Source of the DNA: Pseudomonadales bacterium
Lineage (GTDB): Bacteria > Pseudomonadota > Gammaproteobacteria > Pseudomonadales > Pseudohongiellaceae
Assembly (NCBI GenBank): GCA_012103535.1
Contig: WLWQ01000002.1
Span: 310,001 to 374,000 of the forward strand
Direction: 5' to 3'
Length of the DNA: 64,000 nt
Of this stretch, positions 52,832-63,015 are shown piece by piece (positions within the stretch are counted from its first letter, which is position 1; each line of letters begins with the position of its first letter). A model generated the notes under the pieces. That model saw only the letters and a list, made by a program, of their open reading frames with translations, was not told the DNA's origin and made no database searches. A program made the position numbers and the translations under genes.

Positions 52832-53404
52832 TTGGAAAATCTGGATCAGACTATAAAGGCATGTCAGCAAGGAAATGCGCTGGCTTGGGAGGCTTTGATC
52901 AAGGCGTATCAAGGTAAAGTATTCGGTGTGGCTTTCTACATGCTAAAAGATAAATCTGAAGACGCTGCCCAGGAAGTGTTTATTAAGCTCTATCGAAATT
53001 TGGGTCAGTTTCATTCGAGCGCTCAATCATTTCTTCCCTGGTTGCTTACTATTGCCAGGAACTGTTGCCTGGATCGATTAAGAAAATCGAAAACCAAAAT
53101 GAAATATGAATCCGATGCAGAAGTTGAGCCTGAAACAATAGCCGATGGAATAGAGAGCCCTGAAGAGGGGACTGTCGAGGAGCAGCGCAAAGAATTGTTG
53201 TATCAGGCCATAGACAAATTTGATCAAACCAACAAAGACATCTTGTTGCTTAAAGACATACAGGGTCTAAAAACCGAAGATGTTGCTGCAGTGTTAGAAA
53301 TGCCAACAGGTACGATTAAGTCCCGGTCCAATAGAGCAAAGATAAAGTTAGCGAAAGCGCTGAGCAATTTCTCACAGTTCAAAATAAAGGCGTCGGGCAA
53401 TTAA
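52832..53404 (+). CDS. ECF-type RNA polymerase sigma factor
   Basis: RpoE-like sigma factor of 190 residues with region 2 (YMLKDKSEDAAQEVFIKLYRN, PWLLTIARNCCLDRLRK) and region 4 (ILLLKDIQGLKTEDVAAVLEM, GTIKSRSNRAKIKLAKAL). The TTG start at 52832 has AGGGG 6 nt upstream. The stop is one base before the ATG of the zinc-finger anti-sigma gene, a classic coupled pair. A candidate ECF promoter lies just upstream. Confidence 0.92.
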   Translation: MENLDQTIKACQQGNALAWEALIKAYQGKVFGVAFYMLKDKSEDAAQEVFIKLYRNLGQFHSSAQSFLPWLLTIARNCCLDRLRKSKTKMKYESDAEVEPETIADGIESPEEGTVEEQRKELLYQAIDKFDQTNKDILLLKDIQGLKTEDVAAVLEMPTGTIKSRSNRAKIKLAKALSNFSQFKIKASGN

Positions 53405-53405
53405 A

Positions 53406-54242
53406 ATGAATTGCGAGAAATTTAAAACAGTGATTAAGGAATTTATCGCAGGTGAGCTGTCTGAGACTGAGCACGAGCACTGCGGAAATCACATTGCCGA
53501 GTGTGAGAGTTGTCTAACTCTATGGTCGGCGTTAGTTGAATCTGAATTAGATCACTCAATTAAACTTAAAGCAGGATTTTCTCAAAGCATCTTGCAGGAT
53601 GTAGGACTCGATGCCTGTCAGCAAAGCGAAGCTATGCTTTGTGATTATCTGGAGCTGAAGCTCGACCCACTGCAAACAGAATTGCTCAAAAATCATCTGC
53701 AAGATTGTGAGAATTGCCAGGCGACACAGGTCTCTCTACAGATATTGGATGCCGAGTTAGGGGCATTAGCTGAAATAAGCCCTTCTCCGAATTTTATCAA
53801 GCTGGTGTTGGCGCAAACGCTGGAAGTTGAGCCAGCGGAGTCCATTTTAAAAAGACTTACTGGCATAGATTTTCAGGCTCTATTCGTTCAATTGATGCGA
53901 AGACCGCGCTTTCCCATCGAAGCCGCATTTGCAGCAACGGTGCTATGGACAAGCTTTTTCGGCGTTCCAACGGGAATAGTGTTTAGTGCCCAGGCCGATG
54001 CACTTCCATTAGTTAGTCCAGAAGTGGTTCAGGAGCGAATAGAAGACTTTCAGAGCAACGTAAATGCGGGAATGGATAGTATTCCAGTAGTCGTAAGTGA
54101 ACAATTTCAGAATTTTTCCACGGCGAGTCGTTCTTTTTTAGAAGATCGCAGAGATGCTTCTCAACAAAATCGAATTGCCCTTCGTGAATCCATTACTAAC
54201 TGGTATAGCAATTCAATTTTTAATTTTTCTGTTGATGATTAA
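53406..54242 (+). CDS. Zinc-finger anti-sigma factor with two HxxxCxxC modules
   Basis: The 278-residue protein has an N-terminal ZAS-type zinc-binding module (C3, H29, C33, C36) and a second copy of the same pattern (C79, H97, C101, C104). A membrane segment lies near residues 173-198 and a periplasmic domain follows, rich in Gln and Ser. It begins one base after the sigma gene, so it most likely binds that sigma factor at the membrane. The doubled zinc module is unusual for the family. Confidence 0.85.
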   Translation: MNCEKFKTVIKEFIAGELSETEHEHCGNHIAECESCLTLWSALVESELDHSIKLKAGFSQSILQDVGLDACQQSEAMLCDYLELKLDPLQTELLKNHLQDCENCQATQVSLQILDAELGALAEISPSPNFIKLVLAQTLEVEPAESILKRLTGIDFQALFVQLMRRPRFPIEAAFAATVLWTSFFGVPTGIVFSAQADALPLVSPEVVQERIEDFQSNVNAGMDSIPVVVSEQFQNFSTASRSFLEDRRDASQQNRIALRESITNWYSNSIFNFSVDD

Positions 54243-54265
54243 GCAGATTAAGCAGGAGACAGAGT

Positions 54266-54898
54266 ATGAGTACTTCACAAGCAGCAACACTTGACGGAAT
54301 GAATGAAGAAGTAAATGATTCAGAAACGAGTGAGACCAATATGACTAACCAATCTCAGTTAAATAGACAATTCCTGGCCACCGATCCACGTCGGAAGTCA
54401 CCGTTAATGGCCAGTTTTCTCTCTCTAATGCCAGGGCTTGGGCAGGTATACGTGGGTTATTACAAGAGAGGATTTACCAACGTGCTAATAGCCGGTTCTG
54501 TATTTACTTTTTTAGTTGGAACCCAAGGTCAGACTGCACTAAATCCGCTAGGAATAATTTTTCTGCTCTTTTTTGAGTTCTACAATATTATCGACGCTTC
54601 GCGCCGAGCGACTATGTACAACCTGGCGTTGGACGGCGTTGAGCAGATGATATTGCCTGATGACATGTCAGAAGGTGTATTTAATGGCAATAGAGGGAGT
54701 TTCTTAGGCGGAGCGATCCTTATCGTATTTGGCATCGTAGCGCTTTCCAATACCGCCATGGGATTCTCGCTGGAATGGTTAGAAGAATGGTGGCCGGTGG
54801 GACCATTACTATTAGGTGTCTATCTGGTCTTTAAAGCCTATGAAGATAGCCAGGAGTCAGAAAAGGCTCAAACTAGCGATAGCGATTCAATGGAATAA
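54266..54898 (+). CDS. Membrane protein, third gene of the ECF operon
   Basis: The 210-residue protein has a polar N-terminal tail of about 50 residues, then hydrophobic segments: MASFLSLMPGLGQVYVGYYKRG, a TM2-like turn, helices near 73-85 and 90-106, and two more near 144-165 and 173-189. The acidic C-terminus ends in DSDSME. It lies 23 bp after the anti-sigma gene and ends before a hairpin. Function is unknown; a membrane-stress role is inferred from the operon. Confidence 0.75.
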   Translation: MSTSQAATLDGMNEEVNDSETSETNMTNQSQLNRQFLATDPRRKSPLMASFLSLMPGLGQVYVGYYKRGFTNVLIAGSVFTFLVGTQGQTALNPLGIIFLLFFEFYNIIDASRRATMYNLALDGVEQMILPDDMSEGVFNGNRGSFLGGAILIVFGIVALSNTAMGFSLEWLEEWWPVGPLLLGVYLVFKAYEDSQESEKAQTSDSDSME

Positions 54899-54904
54899 AC
54901 AATG

Positions 54905-54928
54905 GGGGATGGCTATAAAGTCATCCCC
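54905..54928 (+). terminator. Hairpin terminator after the ECF operon
   Basis: GGGGATGGCT (54905-54914) pairs with AGTCATCCCC (54919-54928), including one G-T wobble, around an ATAA loop. The following AAAAGACTTTTCTTTT is only a loose U-rich tail. Confidence 0.65.
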
Positions 54929-54942
54929 AAAAGACTTTTCTT

Positions 54943-55203
54943 TTAACTCAGAGAAAGTGCAATGCTTTCCTGAAAAATCGAATTAGTAAGTTTTACTAGA
55001 ATTTCCTCAGTTTTCTGACACCGCACTGGGATGAGATATAGACCGAGCGGAAAGTAGGGCTCGTCAGCTTTCTTATTTCCAAGTGTGGAATCTAACCATT
55101 TTTGATCGAATCTTCTCAAATCATATATTGATGCTTGAATCTGACGTCCAATAGTCTGAATTGGGCGAAAAACAAGCTGTGCAAAAATGGTGAACGCTGC
55201 CAA
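54943..55203 (-). CDS. Doubtful short protein, unknown
   Basis: An 86-residue frame starting with TTG gives no recognised family and has no clear Shine-Dalgarno. Its first codons lie in one of the direct repeats at 55176-55194. It could be a gene remnant or chance; nothing else occupies the strand here. Confidence 0.25.
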   Translation of the reverse strand: MAAFTIFAQLVFRPIQTIGRQIQASIYDLRRFDQKWLDSTLGNKKADEPYFPLGLYLIPVRCQKTEEILVKLTNSIFQESIALSLS

Positions 55204-55236
55204 AAGCAGAAAAATTCGCTGTGCAAAAATGGTGAA
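55176..55236. repeat. Two 19-bp direct repeats, IS-end-like
   Basis: GCTGTGCAAAAATGGTGAA occurs at 55176-55194 and again at 55218-55236, 42 bp apart. Read on the minus strand they lie inside a TGTCAATCAC-starting end at about 55252. Multiple short terminal repeats of this spacing are known from IS21-family ends, but no transposase is present. Between this and 55525 the 290-bp gap holds no gene. Confidence 0.4.
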
Positions 55237-55525
55237 TTGCTTTTTTCAATGTTGTGATTGACAGTTTCTTAAGTCGGAGATAAGAATCTAGGCGAAGAGA
55301 GACTAAATTTGAAGAATTATGCAGGGGAACGTGAAGGGATTGCAGAATTTCGAATGTGGTGAATGAGATGTTAGATCACGGATCATTGACCTTCTTTAAG
55401 GCGCATCATTTCGCCCCATCAAGGGCAACTAGGACACAAACTAGATTGCGAGCCTCGCGGCATGCTTCATTGTCTAGTTCTCAATAATTCTCTGATAACA
55501 AAATTGAAAAAGATGGAGTGTTTCA

Positions 55526-58500
55526 ATGAGAGTAGTTCGTACGTCCTCACACAAAAAATTGCTTTGCATTCTTACATTCCAGCTGCTCAAACAAAGTTTA
55601 AGACTCAATCCATACTGCAAAAAAACGAATCTAAGAAATTCGAGCTATTTGAAATTAGAAAATTGGATTTTCTTCGCTTCCATCTTTTTAATCATATTGG
55701 CATCGAATTTCTCGCCTACTGCAATAGCAAGTGAGGGGCCTTATCCAGGAACACCTGGCGCGGATTGTTCAACTTATTCTGCTGCACCAGAAAATGCGAA
55801 CTTACTACCTGATGGTAGCAACCTTAGGGTAGTTACTGCAGATGTTTCGGTAACTGGACTCGTCTATGGAACCGATACTTATTGGTCAGCAAGCAAAATA
55901 GCAAAAACTGTAGTGCATGCTGGGGTGTTAGCAGATGGACAGTCTGCGGTTATAGACATCATCAAAGCTGCTCCTTCCCCGCCATATATTGCTTCAACTC
56001 AGAATGGCGTTTCAAGTAATGGCATCACGACCAACAATCGAAGTAGTTTCACATTAGCGTTCGTGCATGCATGTACTGGTGACGCACCAGAGACTCCAGA
56101 AAATTTAACATCCACTTCAAGTCAAAGTCACGATGGGAATTTTTCACTAAGTTGGAATCAGTCAAGTAGCGGGCCACTTCCTGACGGATATCTCGTTTTA
56201 GAAAATGGAAATTCATTGTCGTTTCCAGAAACGAGAAATTATGAAGATACAGCATTGATTGTCAGTGGAAAACCGAACGGTATATATGAATACGAAGTCT
56301 ACGCGTGCAATGAAGGTACCGCGTATAATTGTAGTGCCGCCGCTCAATTTACTGTTGTAGTCGATAACACTACTGGACCTTTGCCTAGTACTTTATCCAC
56401 TCTTTGCACTGCAAATCACATTCCTTTCCTAACCAATGCTGCTGCTTATAGTGGTTCTTCGACAAGATATTTGACAGGGGATAAAAATGCTTCTGGATCC
56501 ATTTTTGGAACTGATGTATATGATGGCGGTAGCACGATTCAGAAGGCTGCTATCCACGCTGGAATTGTTGCCGATGGGGAATCTGCGATTGTCACACTTA
56601 ATGTGTCTAATCCCCAAGCACCGTACACAGGATCTACAAGAAACGGAATTACGTCAAACAGTTTATCTTCTCCGCTCGGAAGCAACAGTTATACATTTAC
56701 ATTTGTTGAAGACTGTATTCTCGATCCTCCGGAAGCGCCTCAAAATTTATCATCATCGGAATCTCAGAGTTCAGATGGTAGCTATTCACTAACATGGGAG
56801 TCTTCTCTCTCTGGACCGCAACCTGAAGGTTTTATCGTTACTGAAAACGGTGCCTCTCTTTCTTTTAGCGGTCCAAATGCCACAAGAAATTATGAAGATG
56901 AAAGTCTGGTAATTATTGATAAACCAGACGGGACCTATCTCTGCCAAGTCTACGCCTGCCATGACGGTCAAAAATACCATTGCAGCGATGCTTCTGAAAT
57001 TTCTGTAACAGTTGCTAATGGACCAAATGATGCTGATGGCGATGGTATTCCAGACGATCAAGATCCGTTTCCTAATCCGATTAGTTACGGATTTAGTGAC
57101 TCTAGCCAGCTTCCATTGAGTACTCTTGTCACGTCTGACGCAATAATTGTAGATGGTTTTGTTGGCGAAATGATGACAGGAATTACGCCCATAAGTGGTG
57201 TCAGTGGATTAGTTCAAGTATCGGTAAATGGGGAGCCCTATCGCTCAGTGGAATTACGGGACATGAGTACTCTTGCCGGAGCGCCCGTGGTACCGGGAGA
57301 TACTATTCAACTTCGAATGACAACTTCACCAAATTTAGCCACAACTAGCGCTGCGCGCCTTACAATTGGGCCAGACATAGGTGGTGGAGGAGGCATTGAA
57401 CTAGATTGGAGTGTGACCACCACATCAATCGATCCTAATGGTCCTGGAGACATGGATGGAGATGGCGTAGCAGACAATTTCGATATTTTCCCCTTTGATG
57501 GAAACGAATGGGAAGATTCAGATGGCGACAACGTTGGAAACAACGCAGATGCATTTCCTTTGAACATGCACGAATGGTTAGATACTGACGGTGATGGCGT
57601 TGGAGATAACACTGATGCGTTTCCAAACAATGCATTCGAGAATTCTGATATTGACAATAATGGTCAGGGCGATATTGGCCAGGGAATGGATCTAGTCACT
57701 GAATTTAGTGGAATCGATTACATCGACATTTCAGCGCTTGAAATAGTTAATTCTGCAATTGCCTGCAAAGCAATGTCTTTTGATGCCTATGAAGGGATTG
57801 TTTACACATTTGACAATATCCCTATGACCGTTACTGAAGTGGAATTTAGTGTAGCATTTGTAAATGATCCACAAAACTACACACCGATTGGCCAGCCAAT
57901 TACGGACTTCGATATAGATCAACCAACTCAAACAAAGGAAGTTACAGTTAGTGCAAGAGAAATTTTTCCTGATTTTGAAGCTGTTCCCCTTGATGAGTAC
58001 ATTATCAAGGCGAGTTATTTAGACAACTCTGGAGAGGAAATAGGAAGTTTCAGGCTACAAAGTAATGTTAGACCACAAATTACACTAGATGCTGAATTTA
58101 CTGGCAGTAGCACCAAGTCGTTGAAATTTACGTCTACCGATAGCATTTCGATTGTTACTCAAGTTGGCGGTGTTCCATCTGTTAACACTATTGAAAAGAT
58201 CAAACTGTTTGCAATTGGCAATAACGGTGAATCAGCCACACACATATTTGACAATGAAGGTGAAGGACATTATCCATTTCAGGTTTCCGCAAGCGAGGTA
58301 AATCCAGGCGTATACAGCCTTTATACTGAAGTTACAATCGATGGCGATACATATAACTCCAACATAATAAGAATTCATGTGACTGAACAGGGTACAAGCA
58401 CACCGCCACCAACAATTAGTTTAGCTAGTACACTCAGTCTTCAGACTGATGCTGCTTACACATTGTCTTGGAGTACAACAAATTCGAATTACTGCACAGC

Positions 58501-58906
58501 CGGTGGCACGGGCGGAATTATCAACAATGAGTTCTATATTGCTCCAATTTGTGGTGCTACGAGTTTCGATCTTGAGGTAACCTGTTTCGGCGATGGTGGA
58601 AGTGTTGCAGATACAATAGCAGTAAGTGTGACTGGCGCATCGAGTTGTCCTACAAATGTAGAGCCAAATGATCCGGGTGTGATTCAGGATAATGATAATG
58701 ATGGATTAAGTGATGCTGATGAGGATGCATTGGGAACTGATCCGCTGGATTCAGATACGGATGGAGATTCATTGTTGGATGGGTTTGAGGTTGCGTACGG
58801 GTTAGATCCTCTTTTAGTCACCAGCGCCACTGATACTGATAGTGATGGAAGCATCGATGTAATCGACTTGGATGATGACAACGATGGCATGGCCGATAGT
58901 TGTTAG
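55526..58906 (+). pseudogene. Giant secreted LCCL/FN3-like/thrombospondin-3 repeat protein, N-terminal part
   Basis: The 1126-residue part has a long N-terminus, then a signal helix (WIFFASIFLIILASNFSPTA, about 49-68). Two LCCL-like domains (about 80-185 and 290-400, motifs VYGTDTY, VVHAGVLADG, STQNGVSSN and the matching FGTDVY, AIHAGIVADG, STRNGITSN) alternate with two FN3-like domains. Calcium-binding thrombospondin type 3 repeats follow (DADGDGIPDDQDPFP near 501; 640-705; 1054-1126). TAG at 58904-58906 then interrupts the repeat. The start at 55526 is supported by GGAG 7 nt upstream. Cell-surface adhesion or matrix binding is inferred. Confidence 0.8.
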
Positions 58907-60361
58907 GTTACATACGGATTTAATCCGCTTGATAGCTCTGACGGTGGCGCAGTTGATTCCGATGGTGACGGAGTTTCCAATGTTGATGAGTGTATAAATG
59001 GAACAGATCCAGCATTTCCAACTGGAATAAACTTAGTCGGATTCGATGAATCCTATGAGATTTTTGGAGCGCTAGGAACAGATGATTTACTCATTGTGCG
59101 TGATGATAGCGATGGAAACTTTGCAGGGGTATCACCATTCATTCTAAGAATGGATTCAGATCCCCAAGTAGGTCAATTTTACCAATTAGAAAAGTATCCT
59201 TCACAAGCTCAAGTTGATGCTTTAGATGTCCACATGACTAGCCAGTATCCGATTGAAATTGGTGATATAAATCAAGATGGCTCTCAAGATTTAGTAATCC
59301 AAGGCCTAGAAAACACCTCGATCAATGTGGGAAGACTAGATACAGTTGTTTACGCAGGGTCAATCGGTCAAAGTGAACCTATTAGCCATAAAGAAATCGA
59401 TGCGTCATTTAAAAATTATTTTTCACATCTTGCGGGCTATTTAACGAATCCAACGCAATATTTAGCACTATTGCCAGTTAGTTCAGTCAACTCAGTTACA
59501 TACTTAAGAGACAGTAATAATGTAAACACAATATATCTGTTTGATTTGATAAACGGCTTGTGCTCCTCTCCTATATTGGTTGATGGTTTCACGGTGGATT
59601 CATATGCCGCAGAAGTCCCAAATTTTTGCAATGTAGATCCGGGAATCTCTAGCTATGAGATTGTTACTGAAGACTTTCCTGACTACACAGGGCTAGAAAT
59701 AGGATCAATAGATCTTCTTGCATTAATTGACAAATTTTACGCGGAAGAAGAAGCAAGTACGAATACAAATCTCGACTATGTTTTTTCCATTCTTGAAGAT
59801 CAGCTAGGTGTAAATCATTCTATAAATAACGAAGTAGACGTAATTAATCTCGGTAAGCTAATAGGCAGACTTGTATTAGATTACAGTGAAAACCAATTCA
59901 TTCCACCTCCTACACATGTAAATCATTGGGTTGAATTGGTTTATACTCCTCTAGCTCTTGGCAATCACCATACTTATATTTCTGTTAGAACTCGTGTTGG
60001 CCAGCAATTCGTTACTGCAGTGCAACCAGAATTCAAGCCGCCTTTACCAGGATTCGGAGGCTGGGGAAAAATGATTGCAGATTTTGAAATTGATCCAGTT
60101 ACTGAAGTAGAATTTGAAGATATTGTGAAACCAATAGTCGATCGGCAATATGTAGGATACGTCGACAGCTCTCAAACGCCTGCTGGAGTTATACATAACG
60201 TTTTAAATAGTTACGCCAGTGATACAAATTCCAGTCAAATAGATTATGTACTGCTTGTTAGGAATAGCAATACATACGCTTTTAATGGAGTTACTCTACT
60301 TGGATTTTTGCGTCCGGTCGCAATACTAAAGGCACCCGGATCGACAAATCTGATGCCTTAG
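58907..60361 (+). pseudogene. C-terminal part of the giant LCCL/TSP3 protein after in-frame stop
   Basis: Reading continues in the same frame directly after the TAG with VTYGFNPLDSSD and DSDGDGVSNVDE, completing the thrombospondin repeat, so this was one gene of about 1611 codons. The remaining 430 or so residues include an FG-GAP/EF-hand-like GDINQDGSQDLVIQG segment and a beta-rich domain without recognised family. GTG at 59096 is the first start-like codon here but has no signal peptide, so independent function is unlikely. Confidence 0.75.
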
Positions 60362-60408
60362 ACACTTTAGTATCAATCATTAGTAACATACGACTAGAGA
60401 AACCAAAA

Positions 60409-60711
60409 TTGAGATTATTAAATTTTCTAGCAAACTTTTTAATATCTTTGGCAGTTACTTATGGGCTGCTTGCCGCGTATATATCGGGTTCGTTTTTACT
60501 GAATTCAGGGTTGATAAGCAGTGTCTTTGATTGGGTGGCTCTTTTTGTGGCTTTATCATTGGGTGCATACTTGCTAATTACTTTAAATGCTTATAGAAAA
60601 GTAACAAATTCGAAAATAACAGTGTTCGTTCTTTTCTTTTTTGGCAATGCTATTCCAGCGGTGTGGTATGTGTTAGCTTATACTTGTGCAGTTCATGGAT
60701 ATTGTCCATGA
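60409..60711 (+). CDS. Small membrane protein, unknown function
   Basis: This 100-residue frame has a TTG start and encodes three hydrophobic helices: FLANFLISLAVTYGLLAAYI, VFDWVALFVALSLGAYLLIT and ITVFVLFFFGNAIPAVWYVL. The C-terminus is Cys-rich (CAVHGYCP). No family recognised, and the ribosome-binding site is weak. It lies 47 bp after the giant gene and could be co-transcribed with it. Confidence 0.5.
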   Translation: MRLLNFLANFLISLAVTYGLLAAYISGSFLLNSGLISSVFDWVALFVALSLGAYLLITLNAYRKVTNSKITVFVLFFFGNAIPAVWYVLAYTCAVHGYCP

Positions 60712-60803
60712 ATCGATTTGGTAACATTTTTTTTAAACAATTGAACATTGGCTCGATCAACAAAACCAAGGGCGGCAGTGTGATTGGTAGAAAGGAGATT
60801 TCC

Positions 60804-60878
60804 ATGGAATTAGCTATTTTCTTCATCGCTGGTGCCGCATTTTTTCTAGCAGGCGATTCCAATACTCCGAAAAGATGA
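60804..60878 (+). CDS. Possible 24-residue membrane microprotein
   Basis: ATG at 60804 encodes MELAIFFIAGAAFFLAGDSN and four more residues, a single hydrophobic helix with a charged tail. A near-perfect Shine-Dalgarno AAAGGAG at 60791-60797 lies 6 nt upstream. It is the best translation signal in the 421-bp gap between the small membrane protein and the peptidase. The rest of that gap shows no credible gene; a minus-strand frame at 60846-61157 was not accepted. Confidence 0.45.
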   Translation: MELAIFFIAGAAFFLAGDSNTPKR

Positions 60879-61132
60879 ATCTTGGGGCTTTCTATCAAAA
60901 CACCTTTTGATGGCTTGATGAAGTTTGAAGGATGCAGCAAGGAATACATCGACGCCAATTTTCGATTCTAACCTGAAAACGGACCAAGTCTGATCTACTA
61001 GGTGGATTTGCCAGTGTCCCCCTTTCCTGTAAAATCTTCCAATTAACTTTTGCAATTCATCTGGTTGATTCGCTACTCGAATCAAATTACCCTCAGTGCT
61101 AATTCTTAGTTTTGAACCGGATAAATTTGCCC

Positions 61133-63007
61133 ATGACGAATCAAATTTCATTTCCATTTGGAAAAGCGCTGTTTGGCACGCTAGTTCTTGCTCTGCTTAC
61201 TGCCTGTGGCCAGGCCGAGCAAGAAGAGACCAGTACAAGTTCAGTTGCAGAAATACAGACTACAGTAACGATACCAAGCGTTGCCGAAGCACAAGCCTTT
61301 ATTGCCGACGCTGAAGCGAGCCTTGAAACTCTCGGTAAAGAACTGGCTCACGTTTCCTGGCTCGCACAAACCAATATCAGCTATGACAGCCAGGTCGCAG
61401 AGGCGACTGTTTCACAACGCTTCACTGAATTGTCTGTAAATCTCGCCAACGAAGCGGCGCGCTATAACGGTGTTGCATTAAGCGAACAAGACCGCCGAAA
61501 GCTCGAATTACTGAAGCAGGTACTCGTCTTCCCGGCGCCACAAGATTCAGAGAAAACAGGAGAGCTGGCTGAAATAGGATCTCGTATGTCCGCAATGTAT
61601 GGCTCCGGTCAGTACTGTCGAGACGTTAATGGCGAAGAGCAATGTCTAACTGGCGACCAGATGGAAAATCTGATGCGCGAAAGTCGCGACCCTGCTGAAC
61701 TGGAAGAAATTTGGGTTGGCTGGCGCGATGTGAGTCCACCAATGCGAGACTTATATCAGCGACAGGTTGAGATCGGCAATGAAGGTGCTCAGGAACTCGG
61801 CTATGACAACCTCAGTGTATTCTGGCGTTCGAAATATGACATGGACGCCGATGATTTTATGGCTGATGCCAACGATCAATGGCAAAGAGTAAAGCCTTTG
61901 TACGATGCGCTTCATTGTCACGTGCGCGATGGTTTGAATAATTATTACGGTGACGATGTAGTTCCAGCCAATGGTCCGATCCCAGCACATCTGTTAGGAA
62001 ATCAATGGGCGCAACAATGGACCAGTTTATATGACCTAGTTAAACCAGAGACATCGGATTTGGGCTACGATCTGAATCAGCTGGTTCAGGAAAATCTTGA
62101 TAACGAAATTGAGATGGTGGAAACCGCCGAACGTTTTTTCACGTCTTTAGGATTTGAACCCTTACCGGATACATTTTGGGACCGATCGATGTTTCTCGAG
62201 CCGGTTGATCATCAGGCGGTGTGCCACGCCAGTGCCTGGAGTATGGATGGGCAGGACGATCTGCGAATCAAAATGTGCATCGACATGAGCGCAGAAGATT
62301 TTACAACTGTTCATCATGAGCTCGGTCATAATTTTTACCAACGTGCCTATAAAGAACAACCAGTGCTGTTTCAAGGCAGTGCCAATGACGGTTTTCACGA
62401 GGCAACCGGTGACGTGATTTCACTATCGGTTACGCCACGTTACCTGGTAGACATCGGTTGGTTGGAAGAGGAACCGGGCGTCAAAGGTGACCTTGGCTAC
62501 TTACTCAATCTCGCCCTGGACAAGATCGCCTTCCTGCCTTTTGCCCTGGTTGTGGATCAATGGCGCTGGCAGGTATTCAACGGCACTGTCGCCCCTGAAA
62601 ATTACAATGAAGCCTGGTGGGCGTTAAGAGAAGAGTATCAAGGAATAACACCGCCAGTTGCACGCAATGAATCCCATTTCGATCCAGGTGCGAAGTACCA
62701 TGTACCTGGCAACACGCCTTACATGCGTTACTTTCTAGCCTACATCCAACAGTTTCAGTTTCATCGAGCACTTTGCGATACCGCAGGGCATGACGGACCA
62801 TTAAATCGATGTTCTATTTATGGCAACGAAGCTGCCGGGCAGAAACTTCAGGCAATGTTGGAAATGGGTGCAAGCAGGCCCTGGCAGGAAGCGATGGAAG
62901 AGATAACCGGCCAACCTGAATTAGATGCCTCGGCGATTATCGATTATTTTGCGCCGTTGCAAATCTGGCTCGAAGAGCAGAACCAAGGTCGGCAGTGTGG
63001 TTGGTAA
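61133..63007 (+). CDS. M2-family (ACE-like) peptidyl-dipeptidase lipoprotein
   Basis: Zinc dipeptidyl carboxypeptidase related to angiotensin-converting enzyme. From ATG 61133 the 624-residue precursor has a lipobox ALLTACG, so it is likely membrane-anchored and exported. The zinc site is HHELGH (HEXXH at about 395-399) with the third ligand Glu in GFHEATGD near 423, the M2 arrangement. Conserved downstream motifs include DKIAFLPFALVVDQWRWQVF. It probably trims peptides in the envelope. TTG at 61112 is a less likely start. The gene converges on the ammonia-lyase gene 8 bp away. Confidence 0.92.
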   Translation: MTNQISFPFGKALFGTLVLALLTACGQAEQEETSTSSVAEIQTTVTIPSVAEAQAFIADAEASLETLGKELAHVSWLAQTNISYDSQVAEATVSQRFTELSVNLANEAARYNGVALSEQDRRKLELLKQVLVFPAPQDSEKTGELAEIGSRMSAMYGSGQYCRDVNGEEQCLTGDQMENLMRESRDPAELEEIWVGWRDVSPPMRDLYQRQVEIGNEGAQELGYDNLSVFWRSKYDMDADDFMADANDQWQRVKPLYDALHCHVRDGLNNYYGDDVVPANGPIPAHLLGNQWAQQWTSLYDLVKPETSDLGYDLNQLVQENLDNEIEMVETAERFFTSLGFEPLPDTFWDRSMFLEPVDHQAVCHASAWSMDGQDDLRIKMCIDMSAEDFTTVHHELGHNFYQRAYKEQPVLFQGSANDGFHEATGDVISLSVTPRYLVDIGWLEEEPGVKGDLGYLLNLALDKIAFLPFALVVDQWRWQVFNGTVAPENYNEAWWALREEYQGITPPVARNESHFDPGAKYHVPGNTPYMRYFLAYIQQFQFHRALCDTAGHDGPLNRCSIYGNEAAGQKLQAMLEMGASRPWQEAMEEITGQPELDASAIIDYFAPLQIWLEEQNQGRQCGW

Positions 63008-63015
63008 ACTGGGGT

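Noticed and set aside
58904..58906. TAG as a pyrrolysine codon
   Set aside because: No pyl genes in view, and the repeat context predicts Trp-Glu here, so a nonsense mutation is simpler.
60846..61157. 103-residue minus-strand frame with some protein-like composition
   Set aside because: No family, start signal or context, and it runs into the peptidase gene on the other strand; left unannotated.
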